Translations under genes and position numbers: made by a program
The notes under the pieces: generated by a model
What the model was told of the DNA's origin: nothing
The model's database searches: none
What the model saw: only the letters and a program-made list of their open reading frames with translations
DNA from: Manihot esculenta
Taxonomy: Eukaryota; Streptophyta; Magnoliopsida; Malpighiales; Euphorbiaceae
Assembly: GCF_001659605.2 (NCBI RefSeq)
Contig: NC_035176.2
Location: 23,350,847-23,414,846, forward strand
Direction: 5' to 3'
Length of the DNA: 64,000 nt
Part shown: in pieces, positions 23,844 through 35,196 of the stretch
Numbering within the stretch: position 1 is the first letter of the stretch
Layout of the letters: each line of letters begins with the position of its first letter

Positions 23844-23966
23844 TGTAACGACCCCAAAATGGACCGTCACCGGCGCTAGGATTCAGATCGGCTTAAGGCC
23901 GCTAGAACCCGTAGCAAGCCTGCTATACTCTCTGTGTACCTGTAAAACTCATACATGATCATACAT
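23844..23966 (-). repeat. S2 solo-type LTR, first part
   Basis: TGTAACGACCCC..., a divergent LTR subfamily inserted in the E3 LTR with near-matching flanks GTTGT (23839-23843) and ATTGT (33408-33412). After 123 bases it is interrupted by E2 and resumes at about 32235. Confidence 0.85.
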
Positions 23967-26236
23967 AGTAACGACCCGAAAATCGGACCGCTACCGGCGC
24001 TAGGATCCGGGTCGACTTAAGGCCGCCGGGACCCGTAGCAAGCCTGACATGCATCCTGAAAACCTGCTTAATCCCATACATGATCAACAACATACATAAA
24101 AATTTAAACTTTTCTTTCCATATACATCAACCAAACTCAACCTGCGCATATACATCATACATAACAGTGATCCCTCTATGGGATCTCATCAGTGTCCCCA
24201 ATGGGTGACATAACATATGCTGAGTTGGTTACATAAACATCATAAAAATCTCTACGATCATGTAATAAAAGGGATAACAACAATCTATGGTCAAGCACAC
24301 CTCTAACATCCATAAACATCCTTACATAACTATACTGTACTTTTACATTACAATTTGATCATGTCCATTACTAGCTATTACATAAACATGAATTCTTTAC
24401 TCTAACCGGACTCCTGCTCTATCCTGTACCTGCAAGCCTGGGGGTAAAGGGAGAGGGGTGAGCTAAAAGCCCAGTGAGCAGAACTATAAAACATATTAAC
24501 ACTATGCTCCAATGAAATGCATCATAACACAGACAATTCACATAAGGGTTGGGTGAACTTGTCACCAATTAGTCCAAGTTAACATAGTGCCAGGCCGTAG
24601 CATGGGGTCCTGGTCTTCCTGTCATAACATACATTACTTACCATTTCCCCAGGGCCTCCTCTGGGCTCCTGGTCTTCGAGTCTCATAACCGTTCCAGGCC
24701 GTAGAATGGGGTCCTGGTCTTTCCTTACATAGTGCCAGGCCGTAGCATGGGGTCCTGGTCTTCCTGTCATGGACTAATTGGGTCATCCAATATTCACCCA
24801 CATCAACAACAATCGATGCAATGCGGCATATTCGTGGAAACTAATGCAATCATCCTATTGCACAACCATGATACATGAAACATGATAAAACATTTAATTT
24901 AAAAGATTAAGTTTAGTTCCACTCACCTCTGGCTGACTCTGACAACACCGAAGCAGCTGATCTCACTGCTGGGGTCCTCGGTTCCTCGGGTCCGAACCTA
25001 CACAGGTGGACTCAGATGAGGGACCAAACATACCTGAACATAACTATAAACTACTCCCCAAAAACCCCCTAAAACATCATGAACCAATCATACAAAAACA
25101 TGCAAAGAAGGCCTGGACAGGGCACTTTCGGCGGCAGGTTTGGCGGCCGAAAGTCCCTCCAGAGCCGAAAGTCAGGCAGGTTCGGCGGCACCTTCGGCGG
25201 CCGAAACTCCCAGACAGAGACGAAACTCATGCATGTTCGGCGGCACCTTCAGCGGCCGAAAGTCCTAGACAGAGCCGAAAGTCACCTTTCGGGGGCAGGG
25301 GTTCGGCAGCCGAAATGCTACCTCACAGGCAGGTTCGGCGGCCGAAAATCCCTTCGGCTGCCGAACCTGGTTTCTGCCAAAAGGGCAGAAACTTGGTTCC
25401 TCATGCACATTTCGCCTCCAAATGCATAGAGCTCAACCAAAACATGCATACAAGCTCCTAGGGGCATCAAACTAACTTAAACCCCAACTACAACACTTCA
25501 ACATATACATCAAGCACACATTGTCCATAAGCATACATAAAACCCTATCAAAGCTCAAATATCCTAAGCATGCATTTCTACCCAAAGAAACTTCATAAAA
25601 CTTGTTTAAAACATATAATGAGCTTAAGATCGGCTCTTACCTCTTGAAAATCGAGAGAGACGACCTGAACTTGGGAGATCCAAGGAAATGAGTTCCTGAG
25701 TCTTCCAAGCTTCAAACTTGCTCTAAGCTCAAGAAAACTTCAATGCAAAGTTGAAAACTCAAGAAAATGGTGGGGATTTGGAGGAAGAACACAAGATTTG
25801 CAAGAGGGAGGTCGGAAGCTCGCTGTGGCCGAAAATGGGGAGAAGGCTCGCCCATTTCGGCTAAAGGACCCTTTTATAGGTGGCTGGCCAGGCCACATTC
25901 GGGGGCCGAACGTGCCTCCACAACACATGCAAGTTTGGCGGCCGAAGGTGAAGTTCGGCGGCCGAACCTGGATGTCCCTCACTCATGCTTTCGGGGGCCT
26001 AACGTGCCTCCAAAACGCATGCATGTTCGGCGGCCGAACTTGAGTTTCGGCGGCCGAACCTGGGTTTTTCCTCCAAAGCTATTTTCATGCAAAAACTCAT
26101 TTTCTTTCATGCTTAAAACATAAAACACATTAAAACATTTCATAAAAACATGGTTTTACCCTACTAGAGGCTTCCGACATCCGAGATTCCACCGGACGGT
26201 AGGAATTCCGATACCGAAGTCTAGCCGGGTATTACA
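23967..26236 (-). repeat. E2 3' LTR
   Basis: 2,270 bases. The first two bases are AG instead of TG (a mutated terminus), ending GGGTATTACA. Contains a stem-loop array (24590-24758), a palindrome block (25120-25365), a second cluster at 25895-26060 and TATA (minus TATAAAAG) at 25871-25878. Confidence 0.9.
24590..24758 (-). repeat. Array of four 24-nt stem-loop units in E2 3' LTR
   Basis: Units at 24590-24613, 24649-24672, 24694-24717 and 24735-24758. Each is exactly 24 nt, CCAGG-14 nt-CCTGG. Three share the loop core CCGTAG-ATGGGGT; the second has an unrelated loop (GCCTCCTCTGGGCT) but the same arms and size. Confidence 0.8.
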
Positions 26237-26273
26237 TTCTCCCCCCCTTAAGAACATTCGTCCCCGAATGTTC
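26237..26273 (-). other. E2 polypurine tract with adjacent hairpin
   Basis: PPT (minus AAGGGGGGGAGAA) abuts the LTR. The hairpin at 26252-26273 has perfect 9-bp arms GAACATTCG/CGAATGTTC and a 4-base loop. Confidence 0.85.
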
Positions 26274-26323
26274 CTCAACTAGCACATGTAAGGCATACAA
26301 CATAAAACACATAGAGACTAACC

Positions 26324-29300
26324 TTAAAAGAGATGAGGATATTGCCGGAGCATGGACTCTCGTGTCTCCCAAGTGCATTCTTCCATATTATGGTGGTTCC
26401 ACAGGACTTTCACCATCGGGATTTCCTTGTTTCTTAGCTTTCTGATCTGGGTGTCTAGGATCCGTACCGGCTGCTCAACATAGGTGAGATCCTCTTGGAT
26501 CTCCACATCAGGCTCACTAAGAACCTTGCCCGGATCTGACACGAATTTTCTCAACATAGAAACATGGAAAACCGGATGGATTCTCTTCATTGAAGCAGGT
26601 AAATCCAACTTGTACGATACATTCCCAATCCTTTGCAGGACTTCAAAGGGTCCGATGTACCGCAGAGCCAGCTTACCCTTCTTCCCGAACCGAACCATTC
26701 CTTTCATTGGAGACACCTTGAGCAATACCAGATCCCCCTCCTGGAACTCTACTAGTCTTCTGCGGATGTCTGCATAACTCTTCTGTCTGCTTGCAGCCGT
26801 CTTGATTCTTTCTCTGATTAAGGGTACCACCCTGCTGGTGATCTCTACTAGCTCAGGCCCTGCCAAGGCCTTTTCTCCAACTTCTTCCCAGCAAACAGGT
26901 GACCTGCACTTCCTTCCATATAAGGCTTCATATGGAGCCATCCCGATGCTAGCATGATGGCTGTTGTTGTAAGCAAACTCCACCAAAGGTAGATGCTGCC
27001 TCCAAGAACCGCCAAAGTCCAGCACACACATTCTAAGCATATCCTCGATAGTCTGGATGGTCCTTTCTGACTGTCCGTCAGTCTGTGGATGGAAGGCAGT
27101 ACTGAAATCCAACCTGGTACCCATGGCATCCTGCAGACTCCGCCAAAACCTAGAGGTGAACTGGGGTCCTCTATCTGACACAATAGAAACAGGAACCCCA
27201 TGCAGTCTGACTATCTCATCAACATACACCTGCGCCAACTTGTCCACAGAATAGCCACTCCTGACAGGGATGAAGTGAGCAGATTTGGTGAGTCTGTCCA
27301 CAATCACCCATATGGAGTCCAATCTGTTGGACGTCGCCGGTAACCCCATTACGAAGTCCATAGCTATATTCTCCCATTTCCACTCTGGAATAGGTAGCGG
27401 GTTAAGCATTCCAACCGGCTTCTGATGTTCCAGCTTCACCCTCTGACAAACTTCGCAGGCTGACACAAACTGTGCCACTTCTCTCTTCATAGCTGGCCAC
27501 CAATAAACTTTCTTCAGATCCTGATACATTTTGGTGGCTCCGGGGTGAATGCTGTATCTTGCATTATGAGCCTCTCTCATAATGTCTCCTTTTAGCCCTA
27601 TGTCATCTGGTACACATAAACGACTCCCATAGCAGAGGATCCCCTTGTTGTCGAATCTGAACTCGCTGTCTTTGCCTGACTGAACAGTCCTGGCAATCTT
27701 CACTAACTCTGGGTCCTCATGCTGTTTCTGAGCCACTTGCTCCAGAAACACAGGTGTCACTTTCATCTGAGCAACTAAAGCACCTGTACCAGACAACTCC
27801 AACTGTAGACCTTCCTCAATGAGCTTGTAAAACTCCTTCACCACTGGTCTCTTCTCTGCCGTGATGTGGGATAGACTACCTAGTGACTTCCGGCTTAGGG
27901 CGTCTGCCACGACATTCGCCTTACCCGGATGATACTGAATCTTGCAATCATAGTCACTTAGCAGCTCTACCCATCTCCTCTGTCTCAAGTTCAGATCTCT
28001 TTGACTCAGGATGTACTGCAGGCTTTTATGATCTGTGAAGATCTCACATTTTACCCCATAGAGGTAGTGCCTCCACATCTTGAGTGCAAAAATTACTGCT
28101 GCCATCTCAAGGTCATGTGTGGGGTAATTCAACTCATGCTTCTTTAGCTGCCTCGAAGCATAAGCAATCACCCTCTCATTTTGCATCAGTACACAACCCA
28201 GTCCCACACGGGACGCATCACAAAAGACTGTAAAGTCCTCATCACTAGATGGCAGAGCTAAAACTGGCGCTGAAGTCAACCTCTTCTTAAGCTCTTCAAA
28301 ACTCTCTTCGCACTGGTCGGTCCACAGAAATTTCTGATTCTTCCTGGTTAGTCTGGTCAGAGGAGTTGCTATTTTTGAGAAGTCCTGAACGAACCTCCTG
28401 TAGTAACCTGCCAAACCCAAGAAACTCCTGATCTCCGTCACTGAAGTGGGTCTAGGCCAGTTAGCCACAGCTTCTATCTTCTTGGGGTCTACCTCAATAC
28501 CATTCTCTGACACTACATGCCCCAAGAACGAAATGCTCCTCAGCCAGAACTCACACTTAGAGAACTTGGCATACAAGCCATGTTCCCTCAAGATCTGTAG
28601 AACCAACCTCAGATGATGGGCATGCTCCTCTGCATTCCTGGAATACACTAGGATATCATCTATGAAGACAATAATGAAGTGATCCAGGTACTGACTAAAC
28701 ACTCTATTCATGAGATCCATGAATGCTGCAGGGGCGTTGGTTAACCCGAACGGCATCACAAGGAACTCAAAATGCCCATATCTGGTCCTGAAAGCTGTCT
28801 TTGGCACATCCTCTTCCCTGATCCTCAGCTCCCTTGAACTATCGGGAAAAGCCCATCCTGCAAACTCGTTTGCAAACTCTTCCCAGGACATGCTGTCCAC
28901 TCTCGGGTTCACATAATTCTTGAACCACTCTCGTGCCTTCTTGCACTTAAGCGTGAACCCAGCCATCTGAATGGCTCTATTGTCATCAGCCCCAATCTCC
29001 TCTGTGATCACTTTAACCCTTTCCAGATATACAAATGGGTCATCCCCTTTTTCATACTGGGGAGCACCCAATTTCATGTAGTCAGTCATCTTAACCTTGC
29101 TCCCACTGGCTGAGCTAGGTCTAGATGGCTGAGCAACTGGGGCTGCTGGTTCTGTAGGTGGTGGAGGTGGTGCAACATTTTCTGAGGTAGGATTTGCTGG
29201 ATTTGGATAGTAAGGTGGGGGTGGATACATTGGGTACTGTGAGTATGGTGGGTAGTATGGTGGGTATGGCATCTGTGTGGGATAAGGGGTGAAGCTAGGG

Positions 29301-29677
29301 TAATCCGATGTACCTCCCATCGAATACCCGGGATGTTGTGAGAAGTGTGGGTAGTAAGGTGGCTGAACAAATCCCGAGGCCTGAGTGCCTCCTTGGGATT
29401 CTCCCATACCTTCCTCCGACATGCTAACTCCCAGACTGCCATCCCTCCTCTGCTCTACATCCATATCATCCCCCACGTCCTCTGACGCTCCTCCCTGAAC
29501 TGTTCCTCTGACTGATCTGCTTCTACCCAGATCCAGAGACCTTCTAGGGTCTCTTACTGCTCTGTCTCTGCTAGACCTACTAGACATTGTCCTAGGCAAT
29601 GCTGGAGGACGGGCGCTCATGCCCTCATCCTCAGGTGGTACTCCAGTCAATCTGGCTGATCGACGAGTTCCCCTCAT
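26324..29677 (-). CDS. Gag-RT-RNase H-IN fusion protein of E2
   Basis: Open frame of 1,117 residues from the ATG that matches the gag start of E7 and E4 ([12 protein letters not shown]). Residues 1-283 are the Gag N-terminus and capsid core ([36 protein letters not shown]). At 28825-28830 the frame jumps into RT at [18 protein letters not shown]. Compared with E7, exactly 1,641 bases (547 codons) are missing between two AGCTGA repeats, removing the zinc knuckles, protease and RT fingers. FIDD is at about residue 340, the RNase H Asp at 487, and the integrase D-D-E at about 774, 835 and 871, with the chromodomain-like tail. Without protease and RT fingers it cannot be autonomous, yet no stop has appeared, so the deletion or insertion is recent or the frame was carried by trans-mobilised copies. 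Confidence 0.9.
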   Translation of the reverse strand: MRGTRRSARLTGVPPEDEGMSARPPALPRTMSSRSSRDRAVRDPRRSLDLGRSRSVRGTVQGGASEDVGDDMDVEQRRDGSLGVSMSEEGMGESQGGTQASGFVQPPYYPHFSQHPGYSMGGTSDYPSFTPYPTQMPYPPYYPPYSQYPMYPPPPYYPNPANPTSENVAPPPPPTEPAAPVAQPSRPSSASGSKVKMTDYMKLGAPQYEKGDDPFVYLERVKVITEEIGADDNRAIQMAGFTLKCKKAREWFKNYVNPRVDSMSWEEFANEFAGWAFPDSSRELRIREEDVPKTAFRTRYGHFEFLVMPFGLTNAPAAFMDLMNRVFSQYLDHFIIVFIDDILVYSRNAEEHAHHLRLVLQILREHGLYAKFSKCEFWLRSISFLGHVVSENGIEVDPKKIEAVANWPRPTSVTEIRSFLGLAGYYRRFVQDFSKIATPLTRLTRKNQKFLWTDQCEESFEELKKRLTSAPVLALPSSDEDFTVFCDASRVGLGCVLMQNERVIAYASRQLKKHELNYPTHDLEMAAVIFALKMWRHYLYGVKCEIFTDHKSLQYILSQRDLNLRQRRWVELLSDYDCKIQYHPGKANVVADALSRKSLGSLSHITAEKRPVVKEFYKLIEEGLQLELSGTGALVAQMKVTPVFLEQVAQKQHEDPELVKIARTVQSGKDSEFRFDNKGILCYGSRLCVPDDIGLKGDIMREAHNARYSIHPGATKMYQDLKKVYWWPAMKREVAQFVSACEVCQRVKLEHQKPVGMLNPLPIPEWKWENIAMDFVMGLPATSNRLDSIWVIVDRLTKSAHFIPVRSGYSVDKLAQVYVDEIVRLHGVPVSIVSDRGPQFTSRFWRSLQDAMGTRLDFSTAFHPQTDGQSERTIQTIEDMLRMCVLDFGGSWRQHLPLVEFAYNNSHHASIGMAPYEALYGRKCRSPVCWEEVGEKALAGPELVEITSRVVPLIRERIKTAASRQKSYADIRRRLVEFQEGDLVLLKVSPMKGMVRFGKKGKLALRYIGPFEVLQRIGNVSYKLDLPASMKRIHPVFHVSMLRKFVSDPGKVLSEPDVEIQEDLTYVEQPVRILDTQIRKLRNKEIPMVKVLWNHHNMEECTWETRESMLRQYPHLF

Positions 29678-29727
29678 CCTGTTTTCTGAAAAACAGTACA
29701 CATCACAAGCAAACATTAGCATCATAT

Positions 29728-29751
29728 GGTTCATGTGGGCACACATGAACC
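29728..29751 (-). other. Leader hairpin of E2
   Basis: Perfect 10-bp arms GGTTCATGTG/CACATGAACC with a 4-base loop, between PBS and gag. The same hairpin occurs in E3, E4 and E7 and, degraded, in E5. The rest of the leader (29752-29934) is a conserved non-coding block shared by these copies. Confidence 0.8.
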
Positions 29752-29934
29752 CGCATCACATACACCACATATCAGCATAACATTAATGCACATGCATATC
29801 ATCATGGCATTTCACATCATCATACAAGATAGGACTCCACATCCTATCCTAGTGGACATGATCTTTCCTATTGTGCTTGACCTTCTATAACATCTATGAG
29901 CCCGACACTCTAGGTCCGACCATATGAACCTAGG

Positions 29935-29946
29935 GCTCTGATACCA
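29935..29946 (-). other. E2 primer-binding site (tRNA-iMet type)
   Basis: Minus strand TGGTATCAGAGC, three bases from the 5' LTR end (TTACAGAA-TGGTATC). Confidence 0.9.
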
Positions 29947-29949
29947 TTC

Positions 29950-32229
29950 TGTAACGACCCGAAAATCGGACCGCTACCGGCGCTAGGATCCGGGTCGACT
30001 TAAGGCCGCCGGGACCCGTAGCAAGCCTGACATGCATCCTGAAAACCTGCTTAATCCCATACATGATCAACAACATACATAAAAATTAAAACTTTTCTTT
30101 CCATATACATCAACCATACTCAACCTGCGCATATACATCATACATAACAGTGATCCCTCTATGGGATCTCATCAGTGTCCCCAATGGGTGACATAACATA
30201 TGCTGAGTTGGTTACATAAACATCATAAAAATCTCTACGATCATGTAATAAAAGGAATAACAACAATCTATGGTCAAGCACACCTCTAACATCCATAAAC
30301 ATCCTTATGTAACTATACTGTACTTTTACATTACAATTTGATCATGTCCATTACTAGCTATTACATAAACATGAATTCTTTACTCTAACCGGACTCCTGC
30401 TCTATCCTGTACCTGCAAGCCTGGGGGTAAAGGGAGAGGGGTGAGCTAAAAGCCCAGTGAGCAGAACTATAAAACATATTAACACTATGCTCCAATGAAA
30501 TGCATCATAACACGGACAATTCACATAAGGGTTGGGTGAACTTGTCACCAATTAGTCCAAGTTAACATAGTGCCAGGCCGTAGCATGGGGTCCTGGTCTT
30601 CCTGTCATAACATACATTACTTACCATTTCCCCAGGGCCTCCTCTGGGCACCTGGTCTTCGAGTCTCATAACCGTGCCAGGCCATAGAATAGGGTCCTGG
30701 TCTTTCCTTACATAGTGCCAGGCCGTAGCATGGGGTCCTGGTCTTCCTGTCATGGACTAATTGGGTCATCCAATATTCACCCACATCAACAACAATCGAT
30801 GCAATGCGGCATATTCGTGGAAACTAATGCAATCATCCTATTGCACAACCATGATGCATGAAACATGATAAAACATTTAATTTAAAAGATTAAGTTTAGT
30901 TCCACTCACCTCTGGCTGACTCTGACAACACCGAAGCAGCTGATCTCACTACTGGGGTCCTCGGTTCCTCGGGTCCGAACCTACACAGGTGGACTCAGAT
31001 GAGGGACCAAACATACCTGAACATAACTATAAAATACTCCCCAAAAACCCCCTAAAACATCATGAACCAATCATACAAAAACATGCAAAGAAGGCCTGGA
31101 CAGGGCACTTTCAGCGGCAGGTTCGGCGGCCGAAAGTCCCTCCAGAGCCGAAAGTCAGGCAGGTTCGGCGGCACCTTCGGCGGCCGAAACTCCCAGACAG
31201 AGACGAAACTCATGCATGTTCGGCGGCACCTTCAGCGGCCGAAAGTCCCAGACAGAGCCGAAAGTCACCTTTCGGGGGCAGGGGTTCGGCAGCCGAAATG
31301 CTACCTTACAGGCAAGTTCGGCGGCCGAAAATCCCTTCGGCTGCCGAACCTGGTTTCTGCCAAAAGGGCAGAAACTTGGTTCCTCATGCACATTTCGCCT
31401 CCAAACCTCTCATTATGCATAGAGCTCAACCAAAACATGCATACAAGCTCCTAGGGGCATCAAACTAACTTAAACCCCAACTACAACACTTCAACATATA
31501 CATCAAGCACACATTGTCCATAAGCATACATAAAACCCTATCAAAGCTCAAATATCCTAAGCATGCATTTCTACCCAAAGAAACTTCATAAAACTTGTTT
31601 AAAACATATAATGAGCTTAAGATCGGCTCTTACCTCTTGAAAATCGAGAGAGACGACCTGAACTTGGGAGATCCAAGGAAATGAGTTCCTGAGTCTTCCA
31701 AGCTTCAAACTTGCTCTAAGCTCAAGAAAACTTCAATGCAAAGTTGAAAACTCAAGAAAATGGTGGGGATTTGGAGGAAGAACACAAGATTTGCAAGAGG
31801 GAGGTCGGAAGCTCGCTGTGGCCGAAAATGGGGAGAAGGCTCGCCCATTTCGGCTAAAGGACCCTTTTATAGGTGGCTGGCCAGGCCACATTCGGGGGCC
31901 GAACGTGCCTCCACAACACATGCAAGTTCGGCGGCCGAAGGTGAAGTTCAGCGGCCGAACCTGGATGTCCCTCACTTAGGCTTTCGGGGGCCTAACGTGC
32001 CTCCAAAACGCATGCATGTTCGGCGGCCGAACTTGAGTTTCGGCGGCCGAACCTGGGTTTTTCCTCCAAAGCTATTTTCATGCAAAAACTCATTTTCTTT
32101 CATGCTTAAAACATAAAACACATTAAAACATTTCATAAAAATATGGTTTTACCCTACTAGAGGCTTCCGACATCCGAGATTCCACCGGACGGTAGGAATT
32201 CCGATACCGAAGTCTAGCCGGGTATTACA
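29950..32229 (-). repeat. E2 5' LTR
   Basis: 2,280 bases, TGTAACGACCCG...GGGTATTACA, with TATA (minus TATAAAAG) at 31864-31871, a palindrome block at 31105-31350 and palindromes at 31925-32055. Near-copy of 23967-26236. Confidence 0.95.
30573..30741 (-). repeat. Stem-loop array in E2 5' LTR
   Basis: Four units mirroring the 3' LTR array; first 30573-30596, last 30718-30741, each CCAGG-14 nt-CCTGG. One loop differs from its 3' LTR partner (CATAGAATAGG for CGTAGAATGGG), with arms unchanged. Confidence 0.8.
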
Positions 32230-32295
32230 TACGTTTTCTGTGAAAAATAAAAATTCTTTTCTCTGTACCAAGGCTTAACCTGTGCATGCACTATC

Positions 32296-32351
32296 TCTGT
32301 ACTCTGTACTCTGTACGCTGTACTCTGTACTCTGTACTCTGTACTCTGTAC
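32296..32351. repeat. Microsatellite-like 7-base tandem repeat (TCTGTAC)8
   Basis: Eight head-to-tail copies of TCTGTAC (one unit GCTGTAC) inside S2; absent at the matching place in the other LTRs seen. Confidence 0.9.
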
Positions 32352-32752
32352 CCCTGACTAGAGCTTGCTCTAGATGCATTAACTCATACCTGTTAAGCCT
32401 GGTTTTTCACATACAGTAAAACATATATACATATCCAGATCATGTACAACACATACAGCACTAAGTCAAGCACATTTCTAACTTTAGACACAACTATTAC
32501 AGCTCTTTAATATTACATGTCCACTCTAAGCTATTACAAATCTCTTTACTCTTTCTGTACCCTGATGGACTGTCCCTGTACACTGTACACTGAACCTGCA
32601 AAACTGGGGTTAAGGGAGTGGGATGAGCTCTATAGCCCAGTGAGTAGAACAGTCAAAAATCTCAGTAAAACATGCTCTCATGGAATGCGTCATAACACAG
32701 ACAAACCACATCAAGAGTAAACTTGTCACCACATAGTCCCAGTAACTCTGTG

Positions 32753-32894
32753 CCAGGGCGTAGAATCGAGCACCTGGTCTTCCTGTCATATATGTATATG
32801 TGTATATAACACCTCTGTACTTACCATTGCCAGGGCGTAGTCAAAGGCTCCTGGACTTTGCTATACCTGCCAGGGCGTAGTCAAAGGCTCCTGG
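32753..32894 (-). repeat. Stem-loop array in S2
   Basis: Three 25-nt units (32753-32777, 32830-32854, 32870-32894), CCAGG-15 nt-CCTGG, with two different loops (GCGTAGAATCGAGCA and GCGTAGTCAAAGGCT). Arms and the GCGTAG loop start are retained although the rest of S2 has diverged. Confidence 0.8.
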
Positions 32895-33407
32895 ACTTGC
32901 TATCTTCAAACTCATAAACACTCTAACCTAAGCTTTTTCACTTCAAAACCTTCAAAAACTTTTGAAAACCAACACACACTCTGCATGAGCTGGGCTTGCA
33001 AATAAAGCATGGGAGACGTGGCCAATCTTCTGGACAGGGTTTGGAGCCAACACCTGTCCAAAATGCTGACTAAGGATTGCACAAGAGCTGGCTGAGCAAC
33101 TCAGCTTCGGCTGCCGAATCGCATGCAAAACCATGAAACATTCGGGGGCCGAACCTGAACTGCGAAAGCCGAACATTGGGCACTTTCGGCGGCCGAACTT
33201 ACCTTCGGCGGCCGAACTTGGCAAAAGTCTCCATAGACTTTTCTCTTCCTCCAACCTCAACCCAACTCAAATCCATTTAACTAAAACCCTTAACATACAT
33301 CATAACACTGTAGGAAAACATAAATCCTACCCTCCTATAGAATTCCGACACCCCGGATTCCACCGGACGACAGGAATTCCGGTGCCGGATTCTAGCCGGG
33401 TATTACA

Positions 33408-34924
33408 ATTGTAGAATAGGTTTATGCATGTTTGGATGAGAGTGGAGGCATAAATGCATAAGGGAGCTGAGTTTCTGCCATTTTGGGAGAAACCAGGTTC
33501 GGCAGCCGAAGGAACTTTCGGCCGCCGAACGTGCTTGTGGAGGCAGCCTTCGGCTGCCGAAGCTTGCCCCCGAAAGGAGACTTTCGTCTCTGTCTGGGAG
33601 TTTCGGCCGCCGAAAGTGCCGCCGAACATGCATGAGTTTCGCCTCTGTTTGGGAGTTTCGACCGCCGAAGGTGCCGCCGAACCTGCCTGACTTTCGGCTC
33701 TGGGGGGACTTTCGGCCGCCGAACCTGCCGCCGAAAGTGCCCTGTCCAGCCCTTTCTTGCATGTTTTTCTATGATTATTCTATGATGTTTTAGGGGGTTT
33801 TTGGGGAATAGTTTAGAGTTATGTTCATGTATGTTTGGTCCCTCATTTGAGTCCACCTGTGTAGGTTCGGACTCGAAGAACCGAGGACCCTAGCAGTGAG
33901 TCTGTTGCCCCAGTGTCTGGTCAGAGCTATCCAGAGGTGAGTGGAATAACTCTTTATGTTTTTAAGCAAATCAATTGCAAGGATTGAGCATGATCATGCA
34001 TCATGAATGCCATGTGATGAATTAGGTTGCTTGCATTAGAATTCACGAATATGTTGCATTGCATATTTTAAATGTTGATGCGGATGAATGTTGGATGATC
34101 CATAGCCCTCGATCTATGATATGATGATGTGATATGTACGGTACGGAATGTAAGACCAGTGGGACCCATTCTACGTTCGCTGGCACTATGTAAGGGAAAG
34201 ACCAGGACACATTCTACGTTCTGGCACAGTTGGACACTGTTATGTTATGATATGTAAGGGAAAGACCAGGACCCATTCTACGTTCTGGCACAGTTGGACC
34301 ATGTAGACGGCTATTGGTGACAGGTTCATCCTTGATGTGATTAGCTGTGATGTGATGCATTCCATGTTATCATATGTTTTTTTGAAATGTTTTATTATTC
34401 TGCTCACTGGGCTCTAGTAGCTCACCCCTCTCCCAAATTTCCCCAGGATTGCAGGTACAGGGTAGACCAGGAGGTTTACAAGAGTAATGAAGTCTGGTAT
34501 ATGTAATAGATAGTGTGGACATGATAAATGTATTAAGGTTATGTAAAAGTACAGTTTCAGTCATGTAATGATATTGAGGATTAGAGATTGTGCTTGACTT
34601 TATGTATGAGGTATCCCTTTTAATACATGGTCAAAGATGTTTTATAATGTTCATGTAAGCCAACTCATCTTATGATGTATTGCCCATTGGGGCATTGATG
34701 GGATCCCACAGAGGGGTCATGATTATGATTATGGCTATGTACAGTGTATGCTCAGGTTGAGTTGGGTGTATGAAAGAAAAGTTTTAAATTTTTATGTATG
34801 TTGTTGATCATGTATGGGATTAAACAGGTTTTCAGGATGTATGTCAGGCTTGCTACGGGTCTTGGCGGCCTTAAGCCGACTCGGATCCTAGCGCCGATAG
34901 CGGTCCGATTTTCGGGTCGTTACA
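33408..34924 (+). repeat. E3 5' LTR, second part (R/U5)
   Basis: Resumes ATTGTAGAATAGG and ends TTTTCGGGTCGTTACA. Contains a palindrome block at 33495-33745, the conserved GGTTCGGAC...GAACCGAGG hairpin region near 33863, splice-donor-like CAGAGGTGAGTGG near 33931 and the stem-loop array 34156-34288. Confidence 0.9.
34156..34288 (+). repeat. Stem-loop array in E3 LTR
   Basis: Three units with CCAG/CTGG arms at 34156-34183, 34202-34224 and 34266-34288, with loops containing the ACCCATTCTACG core (the reverse complement of the core in minus copies). Confidence 0.7.
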
Positions 34925-34927
34925 GAA

Positions 34928-34939
34928 TGGTATCAGAGC
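34928..34939 (+). other. E3 primer-binding site (tRNA-iMet type)
   Basis: TGGTATCAGAGC three bases after the LTR end. Confidence 0.9.
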
Positions 34940-35123
34940 CCTAGGTTTATAGGATCGGACCTAGAGTGTCGGGCTCATAGATGTTATAGAAGGTCAAGCA
35001 CAATAGGAAAGATCATGTCCACTAGGATAGGATGTGGAGTCCTGTCTTGTATGATGATGTGTAATGCCATGATTATATACATGTGCATTGATGCTATGAT
35101 ATGAATGATGTATATGTGATGAG

Positions 35124-35147
35124 GGTTCATGTGTGCCCACATGAACC
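35124..35147 (+). other. Leader hairpin of E3
   Basis: GGTTCATGTG/CACATGAACC, 10-bp perfect arms with loop TGCC, 49 bases before the gag ATG. The leader 34940-35196 is otherwise non-coding and conserved with E7. Confidence 0.8.
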
Positions 35148-35196
35148 ATATGATGCTAATGTTTTTGTATGATGTGTACTGTTTTCAGAAAATAGG

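Larger units (their letters stand above)
23967..32229 (-). mobile_element. Tekay-like element E2, complete but internally deleted
   Basis: Both LTRs, PBS, PPT and one open frame. Inserted in S2 with flanks TACAT (23962-23966) and TACGT (32230-32234), one mismatch. The LTRs are very similar, with scattered differences and an insertion of about 11 bases near 31407 in the right copy. Missing the segment for the Gag C-terminus, protease and the RT N-terminus. Confidence 0.95.
32230..33407 (-). repeat. S2 solo-type LTR, second part
   Basis: Continuation of 23844-23966 after E2; ends GGATTCTAGCCGGGTATTACA. The two parts sum to about 1.3 kb, much shorter than the 2.3-kb family LTR; it keeps one TTCGGC palindrome cluster (33110-33222). 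No internal region is attached, so it behaves as a solo LTR from a divergent Tekay subfamily. Confidence 0.85.

Noticed and set aside
29678..29746. Upstream start giving a 1,140-residue E2 protein
   Set aside because: The 23 extra residues are leader sequence; the ATG at 29677 matches the conserved gag start [10 protein letters not shown].
30573..30741. Regularly spaced short repeats resembling a CRISPR array
   Set aside because: Plant genome context; units are stem-loops within LTRs, spacers are themselves repeated and irregular, and no cas genes are present.
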